Under the pieces are notes generated by a model. That model did no database searches. It was not told the DNA's origin and saw only the letters and a list, made by a program, of their open reading frames with translations. DNA of 64,000 bases, taken from Paenibacillus sp. FSL R7-0337. Its GTDB lineage: Bacteria > Bacillota > Bacilli > Paenibacillales > Paenibacillaceae. This document shows, piece by piece, positions 33,784 to 42,983 of the stretch. The DNA lies in contig NZ_CP150218.1 in the NCBI RefSeq assembly GCF_037969875.1, positions 1,984,001-2,048,000 on the forward strand, written 5' to 3'. The translations under genes and the position numbers were made by a program. Each line of letters opens with the position of its first letter. Within the stretch, counting starts at the first letter, position 1.

Positions 33784-35222
33784 ATTTTGTTCTTCCGCAG
33801 CCGAATGCCCTTGATCCGGAATCCGGGGCCTCCCGGCAACGAGTGGAAGCTTCCTGTATGCGCTTCCGTACGCTGTTCCTTGTCCGCTGCCTCCTGCCCG
33901 TGCTTGCTGCGGTAATGCTGGAGTATCCAGTCGCTTAGCGCTATCAGGGCTACAATCAAGAGACTGATATAGAAGCCCGGGCGGCTGAGTTTATGGAACA
34001 GCGTCCCGCTGACCGCAGCAAGAATCAGCACCAGCCCGCTCCAGCGCTTCACACGGCTAAGCAGACTTGGCCTCAGCAGCTTGGCGGAAGAGAGCAGGAT
34101 GAAGGCCCAGTTATAGAGAATCATCAGCCCGGCGGCGGTGGTGATGTATTCGTACACTTTTCCCGGCAGCAGTAAGGCCATAATTACAGTCCCCGTCAGA
34201 CCGCCCGCAATCAGGCACAGTGCCAGCAGCGGATACTTGTCCTTCCACTTCTTAGCGAATACCTTGGGCGCATCCCCCTCCTGGGCCAGCGTAAGCATCA
34301 TCGAGGTAATCGCATACAGTGACGCCGTCATCGTGGAGAACCCGGCAATAATCAGCACCCCGTTGAACAGATGCGGTATGAAGGCGAGATGATCACTGCG
34401 CAGAGCCAGAACGAAGGGACTCTCCTTGGGGTTAAAAGCGCTAAGCGGCACCATAATGACTGCTAGTCCAATGGACAAAATATACACTGTTCCCAGCCCA
34501 AGCAGCATCACCTTCCCCGCCTTCGGCGCTTCCTCCGGCTTCTGAAGCCGGTAAGACATAATCCCCAGTACCTCGATCCCGCCATAAGCATAGAAGGCAA
34601 AAATAAACGCTGACCACAACCCGATGCCCCCTGACGGGAACAACGCCTGATAGCTCATAGGCACCTTCGGAGTGAACTTGCCGCCGCCAATCCAGCCTGC
34701 CAGAAGCAGGGCGGCAATCACCAGGAACATAAGAATAGCCGCCACCTTGATGACGGCCAGCACATTCTCCACCCGGTCGAAGCCCTTGTTGCCGAAGAAT
34801 ACAATCCCCAGAGCGACCACCGCATATCCCGCTGCAAAAATCCACATCGGCACGCCCGGGAACCAGAACCGAGAGAAGATCGACAGCGCCGTAAGCTGGC
34901 TGCCCATAATCAGCAGCTCCGAGAACCAGTACAGCCAGCCGCTGCCGAAGCCGGCCCAGTTCCCGAAGGCCTGCTTGGCATACGAGCGGAAGGAGCCTTG
35001 CTCCGGCTGCACCGCCGTCATCCGTGCCAGCGCATCGAAGACGACATATGTCCCCACCGCTGCAAGCAAATAAGCCAGCAGCACCGCCGGCCCGCCCATG
35101 GATATCGCCAGACCTGATCCGAGGAAATACCCGGTTCCTATCGTCCCCGCAATGCCGAGCAGGCTGAGCTGCCACCACTTCAGTTTCTTGTCATTCTCTG
35201 CCGAGCCAGAAGTCTGATTCAT
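33780..35222 (-). CDS. APC-family amino-acid permease
   Basis: 480 aa, about 12 membrane helices. The first helix has GIAGTIGTGYFLGSGLAIS, the unwound substrate-binding segment of the amino acid-polyamine-organocation family, and later FIFAFYAYGGIEVLG. The layout matches YfnA/AlaP/AnsP-type uptake permeases. A basic C-terminal tail extends into the cytoplasm. The substrate is not determinable. AAGGACGG precedes the ATG at 35222. Confidence 0.88.
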   Translation of the reverse strand: MNQTSGSAENDKKLKWWQLSLLGIAGTIGTGYFLGSGLAISMGGPAVLLAYLLAAVGTYVVFDALARMTAVQPEQGSFRSYAKQAFGNWAGFGSGWLYWFSELLIMGSQLTALSIFSRFWFPGVPMWIFAAGYAVVALGIVFFGNKGFDRVENVLAVIKVAAILMFLVIAALLLAGWIGGGKFTPKVPMSYQALFPSGGIGLWSAFIFAFYAYGGIEVLGIMSYRLQKPEEAPKAGKVMLLGLGTVYILSIGLAVIMVPLSAFNPKESPFVLALRSDHLAFIPHLFNGVLIIAGFSTMTASLYAITSMMLTLAQEGDAPKVFAKKWKDKYPLLALCLIAGGLTGTVIMALLLPGKVYEYITTAAGLMILYNWAFILLSSAKLLRPSLLSRVKRWSGLVLILAAVSGTLFHKLSRPGFYISLLIVALIALSDWILQHYRSKHGQEAADKEQRTEAHTGSFHSLPGGPGFRIKGIRLRKNKI

Positions 35223-35299
35223 GAATTCCGTCCTTGTCTTGTTAGAATTAGAGAGGTCTCTCAGGCTTTATAATTCCCTGCGGGCGGGGATTCATGAAT

Positions 35300-35971
35300 T
35301 TAGTTTTCGGGCCAGATGCCCGTAACCGGTCTAGGGTACTCTGCGAAGTAATCCAGAATCTCGAATTTCGCCGCTGGCTTCAGAGAATATACATCATAGG
35401 CTTCATTTTGTACCTCTCCCTGCATACACAGCTTGATCAACCGGACCAAGTCCGCCGGGTGGACGTAATCTCTGATGATGTTGTCCGCTGAGGTGTACAG
35501 AGTCGCTCCATCTTAAGGTGTTGAATAATATCCGTCAGTAAATACCGGGAATCCAAATCAATGAACGCGCTGAAAAAACCGAAGATCCGTAAGTCCACGA
35601 TCCGGAAGGAGCCCAGACTTCTGTGTTTGGCCTCCATATTCAACTTGGTAATTCCGTAAAATTCCTGAGCTGACAGATGGTTGGGACTGAAAGACCTGGA
35701 ACGGATGCTGAATCAGATCACGCGGATCTCCAATCCCCACCCCGTTAATAATCACATCATAGTCTGCTATATGAGCAAATTGATCGTATTCACAAAGCGT
35801 GGCCCCTTCCTGAAGCTGGTTCTCCTCCAGGAAAAGGGTCATCCTTTCCCTGGACCGTGAGAATAAATACAGCTCATATTCCTGCGCCGCTGCAAGACCA
35901 AGAATCAGGTTCTTGGAGATATGGCCTGTGGCTCCCAGTATGGCAATAGGCTTACGTTTGTGGTTAGTCAT
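35300..35971 (-). pseudogene. NAD-dependent epimerase/dehydratase-like gene with two frameshifts
   Basis: The ATG at 35971 opens a Rossmann frame (IAILGATGHISKNLILGLAA... YDVIINGVGIGDPRDLIQ). The frame then shifts near 35665 to AQEFYGITKLNMEAKHRSLG (conserved YxxxK catalytic pair of short-chain epimerases) and SFRIVDLRIFGFFSAFIDL, and again near 35500 to NIIRDYVHPADLVRLIKLCM, ending ...ITGIWPEN-like at TAA 35300. All three pieces are collinear, so this was one gene of about 220 codons. Nucleotide-sugar modification is the likely former role. Confidence 0.75.
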
Positions 35972-36060
35972 GACCGCCGTTCCGAGATCTGCCGCAGCTT
36001 CATGAGGCCATCCTCGTAATAATCTTCATCTGCGTAATAGTCTGAGTACTACTGCTCATA
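35968..36060 (-). pseudogene. C-terminal gene remnant coupled to the epimerase pseudogene
   Basis: A frame ending YYADEDYYEDGLMKLRQISE-RRS with TGA at 35970-35968 overlaps the epimerase ATG as ATGA, typical of operon partners. A TAG lies 27 codons before the end and the rest of the gene is missing. The family is not recognised. Confidence 0.4.
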
Positions 36061-36061
36061 G

Positions 36062-36358
36062 TTGGACACATCGCTTGAGTTCCTGGACAAGGGATTGAGC
36101 GAAGCCGTAATGGCCGCTGAGAAGAAGCATAGCGCCTACACCTTTCTGCTATGGTGGTACAACTATATGCTGGAGAATAATCTTAAGCAGCTGGAGCCCG
36201 GGGATTTTGAAGAGGTCTTAACGGAGGCTTACCATAACGAATTATACTTTGATGATCTCTATGCACATATCAAATCCATTCAGGCCAAGCACCAGCCGGT
36301 CAGGGGGAGCCGCCTGCCATTTCGATCGGAGACGGCTGCAGTTGCAGCCGCAATCTGA
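36062..36358 (+). pseudogene. Unidentified gene fragment
   Basis: A 98-codon frame (LSEAVMAAEKKHSAYTFLLW ... FDDLYAHIKSIQAKHQP) has protein-like composition but begins only at a TTG without a ribosome site and abuts two truncated genes. I read it as an internal or C-terminal fragment; the family is unknown. Confidence 0.35.
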
Positions 36359-36360
36359 TA

Positions 36361-36707
36361 ATTACTGCTGTAAATAGTGTCATTCTTGAGGAGAATATCA
36401 TCGCCGGGCCAGATGTCTACATTGCCGACACAGACCACCAGTACCGACAGATTGCATTCCCATCCGTGACCAGTGGATCACCTCCACCAGCCAGCAGGTG
36501 CGGACCGGTGCGGGCAGCGAGCTGGGCGCCCACTGCGTCATTGTGGGCAACGTGACAATTGGCAAGGGCTGCCGGGTCACACCGAACAGTGTGGTGACCC
36601 GGGATTTACCGGACTTCTGTATCGCGGCAGGCAATCCCGCCAGAGTGGTGGATGCCAATGTTCCCAAAGCGGGAGTATGGCAGCTGCCCGGCGAGGGTAG
36701 CTGTTGA
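36361..36707 (+). pseudogene. Hexapeptide-repeat acyltransferase remnant, 5'-truncated and frameshifted
   Basis: The frame from 36361 (ITAVNSVILEENIIAGPDVY, IADTDHQYRQIAF) shifts near 36465 to QWITSTSQQVRTGAGSELGA and HCVIVGNVTIGKGCRVTPNS, then VVTRDLPDFCIAAGNPARVV, the closing turns of a left-handed beta-helix acetyltransferase (WbbJ/maltose acetyltransferase type). The N-terminal half and start are missing. Such enzymes acetylate surface sugars. Confidence 0.75.
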
Positions 36708-37003
36708 TTGTAGAATAAGAAGTATATTACAGAGAGTACTTCAGATTGGACGAGGTTCTGATCCCTTGATAGTCAACGGACGGCTGGCTGTTCATTGATT
36801 GCCTACTCCTAGGCTGCTTCCGTTCCGCCGCCAGACCGGACATAACAACATAGTGAGGGTGGCGGCACAGCCGGAAGGACAGTGGTGCTATGTACAGGGC
36901 AATGTCCTGTTCGCTGCTTGTTGAAACCCTCAATCTAGCCTATAAGATGCAACCGGTACGCTTCCGCGTAGAAATGGACAAGCCCTAATCATGTAAGCTC
37001 CAC
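36708..37003. other. Degenerate stretch without an intact gene
   Basis: Short protein-like pieces (for example NNIVRVAAQPEGQWCYVQGN on the plus strand, about 36845-36905) are broken by stops in every frame. It is probably more gene debris of the same decayed region. Confidence 0.4.
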
Positions 37004-37402
37004 CTACTGCACCTTCAAGTGATTCAGATGATCCGCAATCCGGATCAGCTCATTGGCCAGCGAGGAGAGAGAAGCCACAAGCTGCTGTTGTCTGTCCATC
37101 TCCGGGGCCTCGGACATACGGCTGTCCGTTCGCTCCGGTACGGGAAGCTCTTGTTCATTTTTGCTGTACATCGGGAATCCCTCCTCGATCAGCAGGCGCA
37201 CAATGGTGCTTAGATGATAACGTTCCATGCGCAGCTCACTGATTCTTTTTAACAGTTTCAGAGTTTCATAGGGATAAAGCGCCTGATCTCCTTGCCGGGT
37301 CACCGGTACGAAGTAAGAGAAATACTCCAGCCATCTCTTCACTGTGGTCGGAGGCAATTTCGATAAATTAATGATTTCCAGTTGAGTGTAATGGCGTACC
37401 AT
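37004..37402 (-). CDS. MerR-like helix-turn-helix protein
   Basis: 132 aa: an N-terminal MerR-type winged helix (TQLEIINLSKLPPTTVKRWL, YPYETLKLLKRISELRMERY) and a C-terminal helical segment with heptad-like leucines (LVASLSSLANELIRIADHLN) suited to dimerisation. The ATG at 37402 follows GAGGAG. It is the only intact gene between two stretches of pseudogenes. The effector and targets are unknown; a RacA-like DNA-binding role is possible. Confidence 0.7.
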   Translation of the reverse strand: MVRHYTQLEIINLSKLPPTTVKRWLEYFSYFVPVTRQGDQALYPYETLKLLKRISELRMERYHLSTIVRLLIEEGFPMYSKNEQELPVPERTDSRMSEAPEMDRQQQLVASLSSLANELIRIADHLNHLKVQ

Positions 37403-37503
37403 AACATCGCTCCTCTATTTTAGGTGGACTTATTTACTTTAATGGTATTCATGTGCCTCGCAATAAATGTGTAAAAATACCTATTTCTCTAATTATCGTC
37501 CCG

Positions 37504-37550
37504 CAAGTGGAAACGGTACCGTCCTTTTAAAAATGTATAGCGAAAAAATA
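37504..37550. repeat. Nested-hairpin dispersed element, copy 2 (truncated)
   Basis: It shares CAAGTGGAAACG, CCGTCCTTTT and GCGAAAAAATA with copy 1 at 27683, in the same order, but lacks the AAGGACGGC and CGTTTC arms, so the hairpin is lost. It sits just before the hairpin at 37550. Confidence 0.55.
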
Positions 37551-37588
37551 ATAGACAGGCCCGTTCCGGGGAACGTTGCCTGTCTATT
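37550..37588. terminator. Strong bidirectional hairpin
   Basis: AATAGACAGGC (37550-37560) pairs with GCCTGTCTATT (37578-37588); inside, GTTCC pairs with GGAAC. A-rich and T-containing flanks allow termination from the minus-strand glycosyltransferase remnant. Confidence 0.65.
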
Positions 37589-37618
37589 AAGCTGCCTTGG
37601 AAGTGGCAGATTGCCTGC

Positions 37619-37898
37619 TTAAGAAACTTTAAATAATTCGCTGAAGGATTCACCCAGGAGTTCTTTATAGTATTTCCGGTTATGCAGCATACCTGGGTGT
37701 GAACCCTCCAGCTTCCACGAATTCACTACCCAGACGGCAGCAGAATTCGGAACGGGGAATATCATAATTCAGGGTGCGGTACAACGCGTTCATCTTCTCG
37801 GCCTTATTGCTCAGATGCCCGTGGCATTCCGCCATATTCTGCGGCAATCTCCTTGGTCCGGTCCGTAGAGCCCGTATCGACAATGACAATTTCGCACC
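37619..37898 (-). pseudogene. Glycosyltransferase family 2 (TPR type) remnant
   Basis: Three collinear fragments in different frames remain: EIVIVDTGSTDRTKEIAAEY (GT2 catalytic start, 37897-37829), HLSNKAEKMNALYRTLNYDI then PRSEFCCRLGSEFVEA (TPR part), and GMLHNRKYYKELLGESFSEL to TAA at 37621. Together they match the layout of SunS-like GT2-TPR proteins with large internal deletions. The 5' end is fused to another remnant at about 37900. Confidence 0.7.
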
Positions 37899-37904
37899 GT
37901 CAAC

Positions 37905-38132
37905 GATAACATCACCAAGGCGGTCAACACCTATCAGCGGATTGTGGAGCTGCATCCCTACCACGAGCCAGGTTACCTGGCACTCATGGAATTCTATAAC
38001 CGGCTGGGCGAGCTGAGCTTCGTACAGGAGCAAAATGAGAAGCTCCGCAGCCTGCTCTGGCAGGACCTGAAGCTCACTCCCTCCCCCAAGGTCGAGCGCT
38101 GGTATGCGAACTGGAAGCGTCTATATACTTGA
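37905..38132 (+). pseudogene. C-terminal BTAD remnant of a transcriptional activator
   Basis: The frame NTYQRIVELHPYHEPGYLAL, MEFYNRLGELSFVQEQ... ending VERWYANWKRLYT matches the tail of a bacterial transcriptional activator (BTAD/TPR-like) domain found at the end of SARP-type response regulators. No start, receiver or winged-helix part remains; the left end abuts the oppositely oriented GT2 remnant. Confidence 0.65.
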
Positions 38133-38170
38133 TTCTGTGCCGGAACACAGGCGTTACAGAGTCCATACAA

Positions 38171-38213
38171 AAACGGTATGCCGCCCCCCGGTCAGGGGTT
38201 AGGCATACCGTTT
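38171..38213 (+). terminator. Strong hairpin after the BTAD remnant
   Basis: AAACGGTATGCC (38171-38182) pairs perfectly with GGCATACCGTTT (38202-38213), with CCCC/GGGG pairing inside. The T-run is weak, but position and strength fit the terminator of the former activator gene. Confidence 0.7.
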
Positions 38214-38418
38214 CTTGTTGCACCTGCAGCTTCCATTATAGCGGCAGGACATGCGCATGCGCGCTGTCCCGTCCTTTCGGTGAAAGGCTGCAGGACATGC
38301 GAATCCGCTGACATAACCGGTGTACAATGATTCTTGTGCAGTAGCTACCCATGCCAATCGGACCCTCACTCTTTCAATGTACCCGTTAGGGGGAACTTAA
38401 AACGCTCTGGCGAAAGAT

Positions 38419-39600
38419 TTAGAAATTCATGTAGACTACCGTGTAATCGGGAAAACCCTCCATCCATTTCACAATAGTCTTCGGCAGCTTGCTGGTGCCC
38501 GGAACATTCGTATAGAACCGCACGAAGGTCTCCGCAATCTCATCTGAATCAGAGGCTTCATCCGAATCGAGCGCAGCCGCCCAGAAATGTCCCTGCTTAT
38601 CATACATGATGATAGCTTCTGTAAGGGTGAACAACCCCCTCACGCCGCCCTCTATCACTTTTGCCCCCTTGCCGTCCAGATCCTTCGACTCATCCAGCAG
38701 CTGCATACTGTACAGGAACAGATCATAATCTTCCCCTACCAGCTTGCGGAAAGCCTTATCATCTGCTGCCGTCTTGAAGACACCTGTATCCCGCAGCGTA
38801 TAGACGGTCTCTTGCAAATTTCTTGTGTACTGGCCGGTGTAGGTTACATTAGCCCCGGCAGAATACACCGGTGAAGGGCTGGTGACATACAAATTGCCGT
38901 TCAGCAGATAGAAAAAGACTACGGAACCGTCCTCTTCCTTATAGACGGCCATCCGTTTGCGGACTACTGCCGATTCTTCATACAGCTGGCCGGAATGGGC
39001 GCCGTCATAGGCATCCATCGAGAAGACCAGCTTATCGCTCTTGACGTTGCTGAATTCAACATATGATCCTAAGAAGGGCGAATCACTCTTCATATACCAT
39101 TCTCCGCTCCAGTCGGCTGCTGCCGGTACCTTGGCGCTGGCTGCGGCGGTAGCCGTCAATGCCTCTACCGGAAGCTGGCGGGTGCCGTCCGGGTTGCTCC
39201 ATACTCCCGCGAAGCCGGTGCCGGGAATCCACCAGCCCTCGAAATGGCCGGTTTCCTTGCCCTTCGCATCGTATTCATACATATTTGCGGTTTTGCCGCT
39301 GACTGTACCGGTGAGCCGGATCGTCTTCTTGTATTTATCATAATAATAACTTCCGGTCAGCTTCCCGCCGCTCTCTACCTTAACCGACATGTGAATCGGC
39401 AGATTACCGTTGATGGCGCCGGTCAGCGGCACCAGCCCGTTCGTGGCCAGACTCTGGGCGGGTGAAGCGGCAGCGGCCACCGTCCCGGACGGCGCAGCCT
39501 TCGCCCCGGCGGGAGCAGCCAGTGCCCCAGGCGGCACCAGAATGGCAGGCAGCAGCAGTGCGGCCGCCAGCAGGGTACTGATTTTTCGGATAATTCTCAC
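38419..39600 (-). CDS. Secreted protein of unknown function
   Basis: About 393 aa. GTG at 39600 follows AGGGAGGG and opens a signal peptide (VRIIRKISTLLAAALLLPAI, cleavage near ALA-AP). An Ala-rich linker leads to two similar beta-rich segments: MSVKVESGGKLTGSYYYDKY around residue 75 and a second around DWSGEWYMKSDSPFLGSYVE, suggesting tandem domains that bind a ligand or wall. The C-terminal part (about 270-390) is unlike the first two. I do not recognise the family. It appears monocistronic. Confidence 0.7.
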   Translation of the reverse strand: MRIIRKISTLLAAALLLPAILVPPGALAAPAGAKAAPSGTVAAAASPAQSLATNGLVPLTGAINGNLPIHMSVKVESGGKLTGSYYYDKYKKTIRLTGTVSGKTANMYEYDAKGKETGHFEGWWIPGTGFAGVWSNPDGTRQLPVEALTATAAASAKVPAAADWSGEWYMKSDSPFLGSYVEFSNVKSDKLVFSMDAYDGAHSGQLYEESAVVRKRMAVYKEEDGSVVFFYLLNGNLYVTSPSPVYSAGANVTYTGQYTRNLQETVYTLRDTGVFKTAADDKAFRKLVGEDYDLFLYSMQLLDESKDLDGKGAKVIEGGVRGLFTLTEAIIMYDKQGHFWAAALDSDEASDSDEIAETFVRFYTNVPGTSKLPKTIVKWMEGFPDYTVVYMNF

Positions 39601-40070
39601 TATATTCCCTCCCTTTCGCAACCATCTATAACAGCTACGTTACACTGTATGCCATCAATTACCCTTTTACAAGCAGGTAGAAAATAGCTCCGCAATATTA
39701 ATTGCACTTATAATTTCACCAATCACAGGCTGAGGAGCCAGCGTCTCATTCGCAAGTTATGCATTTTCTATTGCAGGAAATACAATCACCTACTTGAATG
39801 TAAGAGCAGAAATCGGTAACGGGTGCAGGATCAGCCTAATATCAGCTCGATGTTCATGCAGCCTTTAACACCCCTGAGGTTCATTCTTACAGTTTCAAGC
39901 TGATGCTGTAATAGTGACGCCAAATGATCAGCTAGCTGTATTTCGTTACAATTAAACTGCCATCAATATCTGGGATTCTCACCTTTTAACGAAATTTATT
40001 TTCAGAAGATACATTGCCAACCTTAGGGTAATTCTATATATACCAAAAATAACGTAGGAGATGATCCGTT
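39601..40070. other. Long intergenic region, no gene seen
   Basis: AT-rich, no coding frame. It holds a TTACAG/CTGTAA inverted repeat near 39888-39913 and scattered TGCA-to-TGCA words (39760-39775, 39824) that look like decayed C-type heads of array 3, two of them 52 bp apart; this likeness is weak. The cupin promoter should lie at its right end. Confidence 0.35.
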
Positions 40071-40598
40071 ATGTCAGAACATAACTCTGCAAGCAGGGAG
40101 CAGAACGAATCTATAATCAAGCTCAGCTTCCACGCTGATGGCCTGCTCCCGAACAATCCTCAGCTTGCCGCCGTGCTGTACAAAGGTGTTCTCCGGGACC
40201 ACCCGGAAGACACAGAACAGATCTTCAATAACAATGGCTGGCTGAATAGCTGGGTGAATGGCGTCTTCCCCTATCACCACTATCACAGCAATGCGCATGA
40301 GGTGCTGGGCGTGATCTCCGGCAGCGCCAGCCTTCAGCTTGGCGGAGATGCCGGATACACCGCCGAAGTTGAGGCCGGTGATGTTGTGGCGCTGCCTGCC
40401 GGGACGGCACACAAGAAGCTCTCGGCCACGCCGGACTTCCGTATTGCAGGCGCATATCCCGGCGGCATGGACTATAACACCCGCCAGGCCAATGCAGACG
40501 ACTTCGCTGCGGCGCTCCTCGAGATCCGCGAAGTCCCGCTGCCGGAGCGTGATCCCGTCTATGGCGAAGCAGGGCCGCTGCTGCGGCTGTGGAAGTAG
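40071..40598 (+). CDS. Cupin-domain protein, YjlB family
   Basis: 175 aa, a single cupin barrel. The first motif is FPYHHYHSNAHEVLGVISG (metal-binding His/Glu pattern) and the second AGDVVALPAGTAHKKL. It matches the YjlB family of uncharacterised cytoplasmic cupins. TAGGAGATG precedes the ATG. A structured terminator follows at 40627. The substrate is unknown. Confidence 0.85.
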   Translation: MSEHNSASREQNESIIKLSFHADGLLPNNPQLAAVLYKGVLRDHPEDTEQIFNNNGWLNSWVNGVFPYHHYHSNAHEVLGVISGSASLQLGGDAGYTAEVEAGDVVALPAGTAHKKLSATPDFRIAGAYPGGMDYNTRQANADDFAAALLEIREVPLPERDPVYGEAGPLLRLWK

Positions 40599-40626
40599 CA
40601 GCAGTGCCTGAGCCATACGCTTAAAC

Positions 40627-40702
40627 AGCGGAGCGGGCGGAACGACCCGCGTACCAAGCGTAGCGTTCGCCTTGATCTCCGGATGTTCACCGCTCCGCTT
40701 TT
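40627..40702 (+). terminator. Branched terminator hairpin after the cupin gene
   Basis: AGCGGAGCGG (40627-40636) pairs with CCGCTCCGCT (40690-40699) and is followed by TTTG; between them GGCGGAACG and CGTTCGCC form a second stem. Confidence 0.7.
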
Positions 40703-40825
40703 GCAGTCCAGGGATTAACTTATGCGTTTGGCCCCTGATCCGCTCATTCCCCTGGACAATACTATATAATGTTGTGTACAAATATCTGCTTAGGCATGGA
40801 GCCGGAAGTGAAGGGGGACTCTTGG

Positions 40826-41581
40826 ATGTATCGGGTAGCGGTATGTGAGGATGAAGAACAGCAGCGGGAGCTGGTGAAGAAGATTCTGGTCGGCTTGTCC
40901 GTCAAGACGGATACCGAATTTGAAATCGAGCTGTTTCCCTCGGGAGAGGACTTAATCTCCCACTATGAACTGGGCGGAGCCCCCTTCCATATCCTGATAC
41001 TGGATGTGGAGATGGGAGGTATGAACGGGATTCAGGCGGCGCGCCGTCTCAGAAGCCGGAAGCATTTTGACGAACAGATTATCTTCCTGACCAGCTACCC
41101 TGAATATATGGTGGAGAGCTTCGACGTAATCACCTTCCAGTATCTGATCAAGCCGGTCGCCCCGCAGCTCCTCGAAGAGAAGATTCTTAAGCTGTGTGAC
41201 TACTTCCAGGCCCAGGATAAGAAGTTCATGGTCATTAAGTCCGGGTATGAGGAGGTCGTCTTGCGGCATGATGATATTATCGGGATTGAGGCGGCCAAGA
41301 GCCTGACGGTTAAGAGCAAGCTGAATGTAATTACCACCACGGGAATCTATGAGACCAGAGGAATTATTGCAGAATACGCTTCAGCACTGCGGGACAGCCA
41401 TTTCCTGCATATCCACCGTTCGATTATTATCAATCTGCTGCATGTCCACAAGTTCGCGGGCGGCTCCGTGCTGATGTCGGGCGGGCAGGAGTTCCCCATC
41501 GGCCGGTCCAAAATCAAAGAGGTTAAGGACTTCTACACCAAATTCATGATCATGAAGGGCAGCTCCTATGACACACTATAA
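40826..41581 (+). CDS. LytTR response regulator (AgrA/LytR type)
   Basis: 251 aa: receiver domain (about 1-120; acidic pocket CEDEEQ, phospho-Asp in ILILDVEMGG, Lys in YLIKPV) and a C-terminal LytTR DNA-binding domain (about 140-240; HFLHIHRSIIINLLHVHKF). The start at 40826 (MYRVAVCEDE) follows AAGGGGG; an earlier ATG at 40769 would add 19 residues. A TATAAT box lies at 40765-40770. The kinase gene overlaps its end by 14 bp. Targets may include the serine hydrolase downstream. Confidence 0.88.
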   Translation: MYRVAVCEDEEQQRELVKKILVGLSVKTDTEFEIELFPSGEDLISHYELGGAPFHILILDVEMGGMNGIQAARRLRSRKHFDEQIIFLTSYPEYMVESFDVITFQYLIKPVAPQLLEEKILKLCDYFQAQDKKFMVIKSGYEEVVLRHDDIIGIEAAKSLTVKSKLNVITTTGIYETRGIIAEYASALRDSHFLHIHRSIIINLLHVHKFAGGSVLMSGGQEFPIGRSKIKEVKDFYTKFMIMKGSSYDTL

Positions 41582-42869
41582 TCTGACCCTTGTCGTCTGT
41601 GTGGTGCTGGTGATGTGCTTTCAGACCCAATTCTTCTTTGCCTCTGTATTTGATAAGTCTGCCAGGAAGCCTAACCGGATCATTTATTTCCTCATCTACG
41701 GGGTGCTCTGCTTCCTCTACCTGGTCACCCCGCTGTCCCCTCTATTCTCCTCCGGCGTAGCCCTGCTGATGATCTTCAGTATGGCGCAAGCCTATAGGGT
41801 AGAGATGAAGACTCAGGTGATCTTCTCTATACTGTACGCTGTGCTGATGACGGTGGTCAGCTTTATGTCGCTGTATATTTTCTCAATGATAGATTCGGTA
41901 GACTACACCAGTATGGACGGGGGTACGGGGATTGACCGGCCGGCCTTCATCAAGGGGCTGATCCTGAGCTGCATTATTATGTTCCCGGTGATTCAGATCA
42001 TCCGGCTGATCTCCAAGCGCCGAAGCGTATCCCTGCCCTACCGGTATTATGTGATGTTCCTGCTCGTCCCGCTCATCAGCACCTATCAGATCAACGTTCT
42101 TACGGTGAACAGCACGAAGGATTTCTATTATTTCTTTGCGATTCTCGGCTTCCTGTTCCTGAATGTGATGATCGTCTATATCTTCGATACCATTACCGAC
42201 AAGTTCCAGTTCATGCATGAGAACGCCCAGCTCCAGCACCAGATGAACTATCAGGACGCCAACTATGAGAAGACGGTGCACAGTTTCAAGTCGATTAAAA
42301 GAATCATCCACGATACCCATCAGCAGTTCCTCTACATTGAAGAGTGTATCCGGCGGGATGATCCGGCGGCGGCTCTTGCGCATATCAAGCTCACGCTGAA
42401 TAAAGTAGAGGATGCCTACCAGCGGGTCAACACCGGCCATCTGGTGGTGGATGCACTGGTCACGAATACGCTGAATATCGGACAAGCGAACGGCATCCGA
42501 ATCGATACACGGCTCAAGCTGCTGCCTGGTGAGCTTCACATCGACCGTTATGACCTGTGCGTCGTGCTGGGCAACATGCTGGACAATGCCATTGAAGCCT
42601 CCAAAAAAGTACGGCTGGCCGAGGACCGCTACATTCTGATCCAGATGCACTCCAGTGAATCCGCGCTGTTCATCCGCATCCTAAATCACACCGCCCCGGA
42701 GACTACCTCTTTGCAGAGCCGGAAGCCCCACCCGGAATATCACGGAATCGGCCTGACCAATATCTCCAGAATCTGCGAGAAGTACGGCGGTAATATGACG
42801 ATTGAAGCCGGGCATCGGGAATTCAACAATATGGTGGTCCTCCCCTTCTCGCGCGAAGCTTCTATATAA
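41568..42869 (+). CDS. AgrC/GHKL-type sensor histidine kinase
   Basis: 433 aa: six to seven membrane helices (about 1-215), a coiled linker and a GHKL kinase core. The likely phospho-His is in KRIIHDTHQQFLYIEE, the N-box is GNMLDNAIEASKK, and the G-box is YHGIGLTNI. This is the architecture of kinases that sense peptides or membrane-active compounds. The start overlaps the regulator gene. No signal-peptide gene (AgrD-like) or AgrB protease is seen nearby, so the stimulus is unknown. Confidence 0.88.
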   Translation: MTHYNLTLVVCVVLVMCFQTQFFFASVFDKSARKPNRIIYFLIYGVLCFLYLVTPLSPLFSSGVALLMIFSMAQAYRVEMKTQVIFSILYAVLMTVVSFMSLYIFSMIDSVDYTSMDGGTGIDRPAFIKGLILSCIIMFPVIQIIRLISKRRSVSLPYRYYVMFLLVPLISTYQINVLTVNSTKDFYYFFAILGFLFLNVMIVYIFDTITDKFQFMHENAQLQHQMNYQDANYEKTVHSFKSIKRIIHDTHQQFLYIEECIRRDDPAAALAHIKLTLNKVEDAYQRVNTGHLVVDALVTNTLNIGQANGIRIDTRLKLLPGELHIDRYDLCVVLGNMLDNAIEASKKVRLAEDRYILIQMHSSESALFIRILNHTAPETTSLQSRKPHPEYHGIGLTNISRICEKYGGNMTIEAGHREFNNMVVLPFSREASI

Positions 42870-42983
42870 AATGCGCTTAAGGGATCGTAATCCGCGTTTC
42901 AGGGTTATTCGGGCCACGCTCCTCTCTTCTGCCTGTATGATAACTTCAGGAAGATTACCTAAGAGACACAAGAGGAGGAATTC

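Noticed and set aside
35300-38132. Insertion sequence or prophage remnant as cause of the pseudogene cluster
   Set aside because: No transposase, integrase, terminal inverted repeats or phage gene was found in the segment.
38241-38301. GCAGGACATGCG repeated at 46-bp distance
   Set aside because: Only two copies of a 12-mer, no palindromic layout or further context; likely chance or old slippage.
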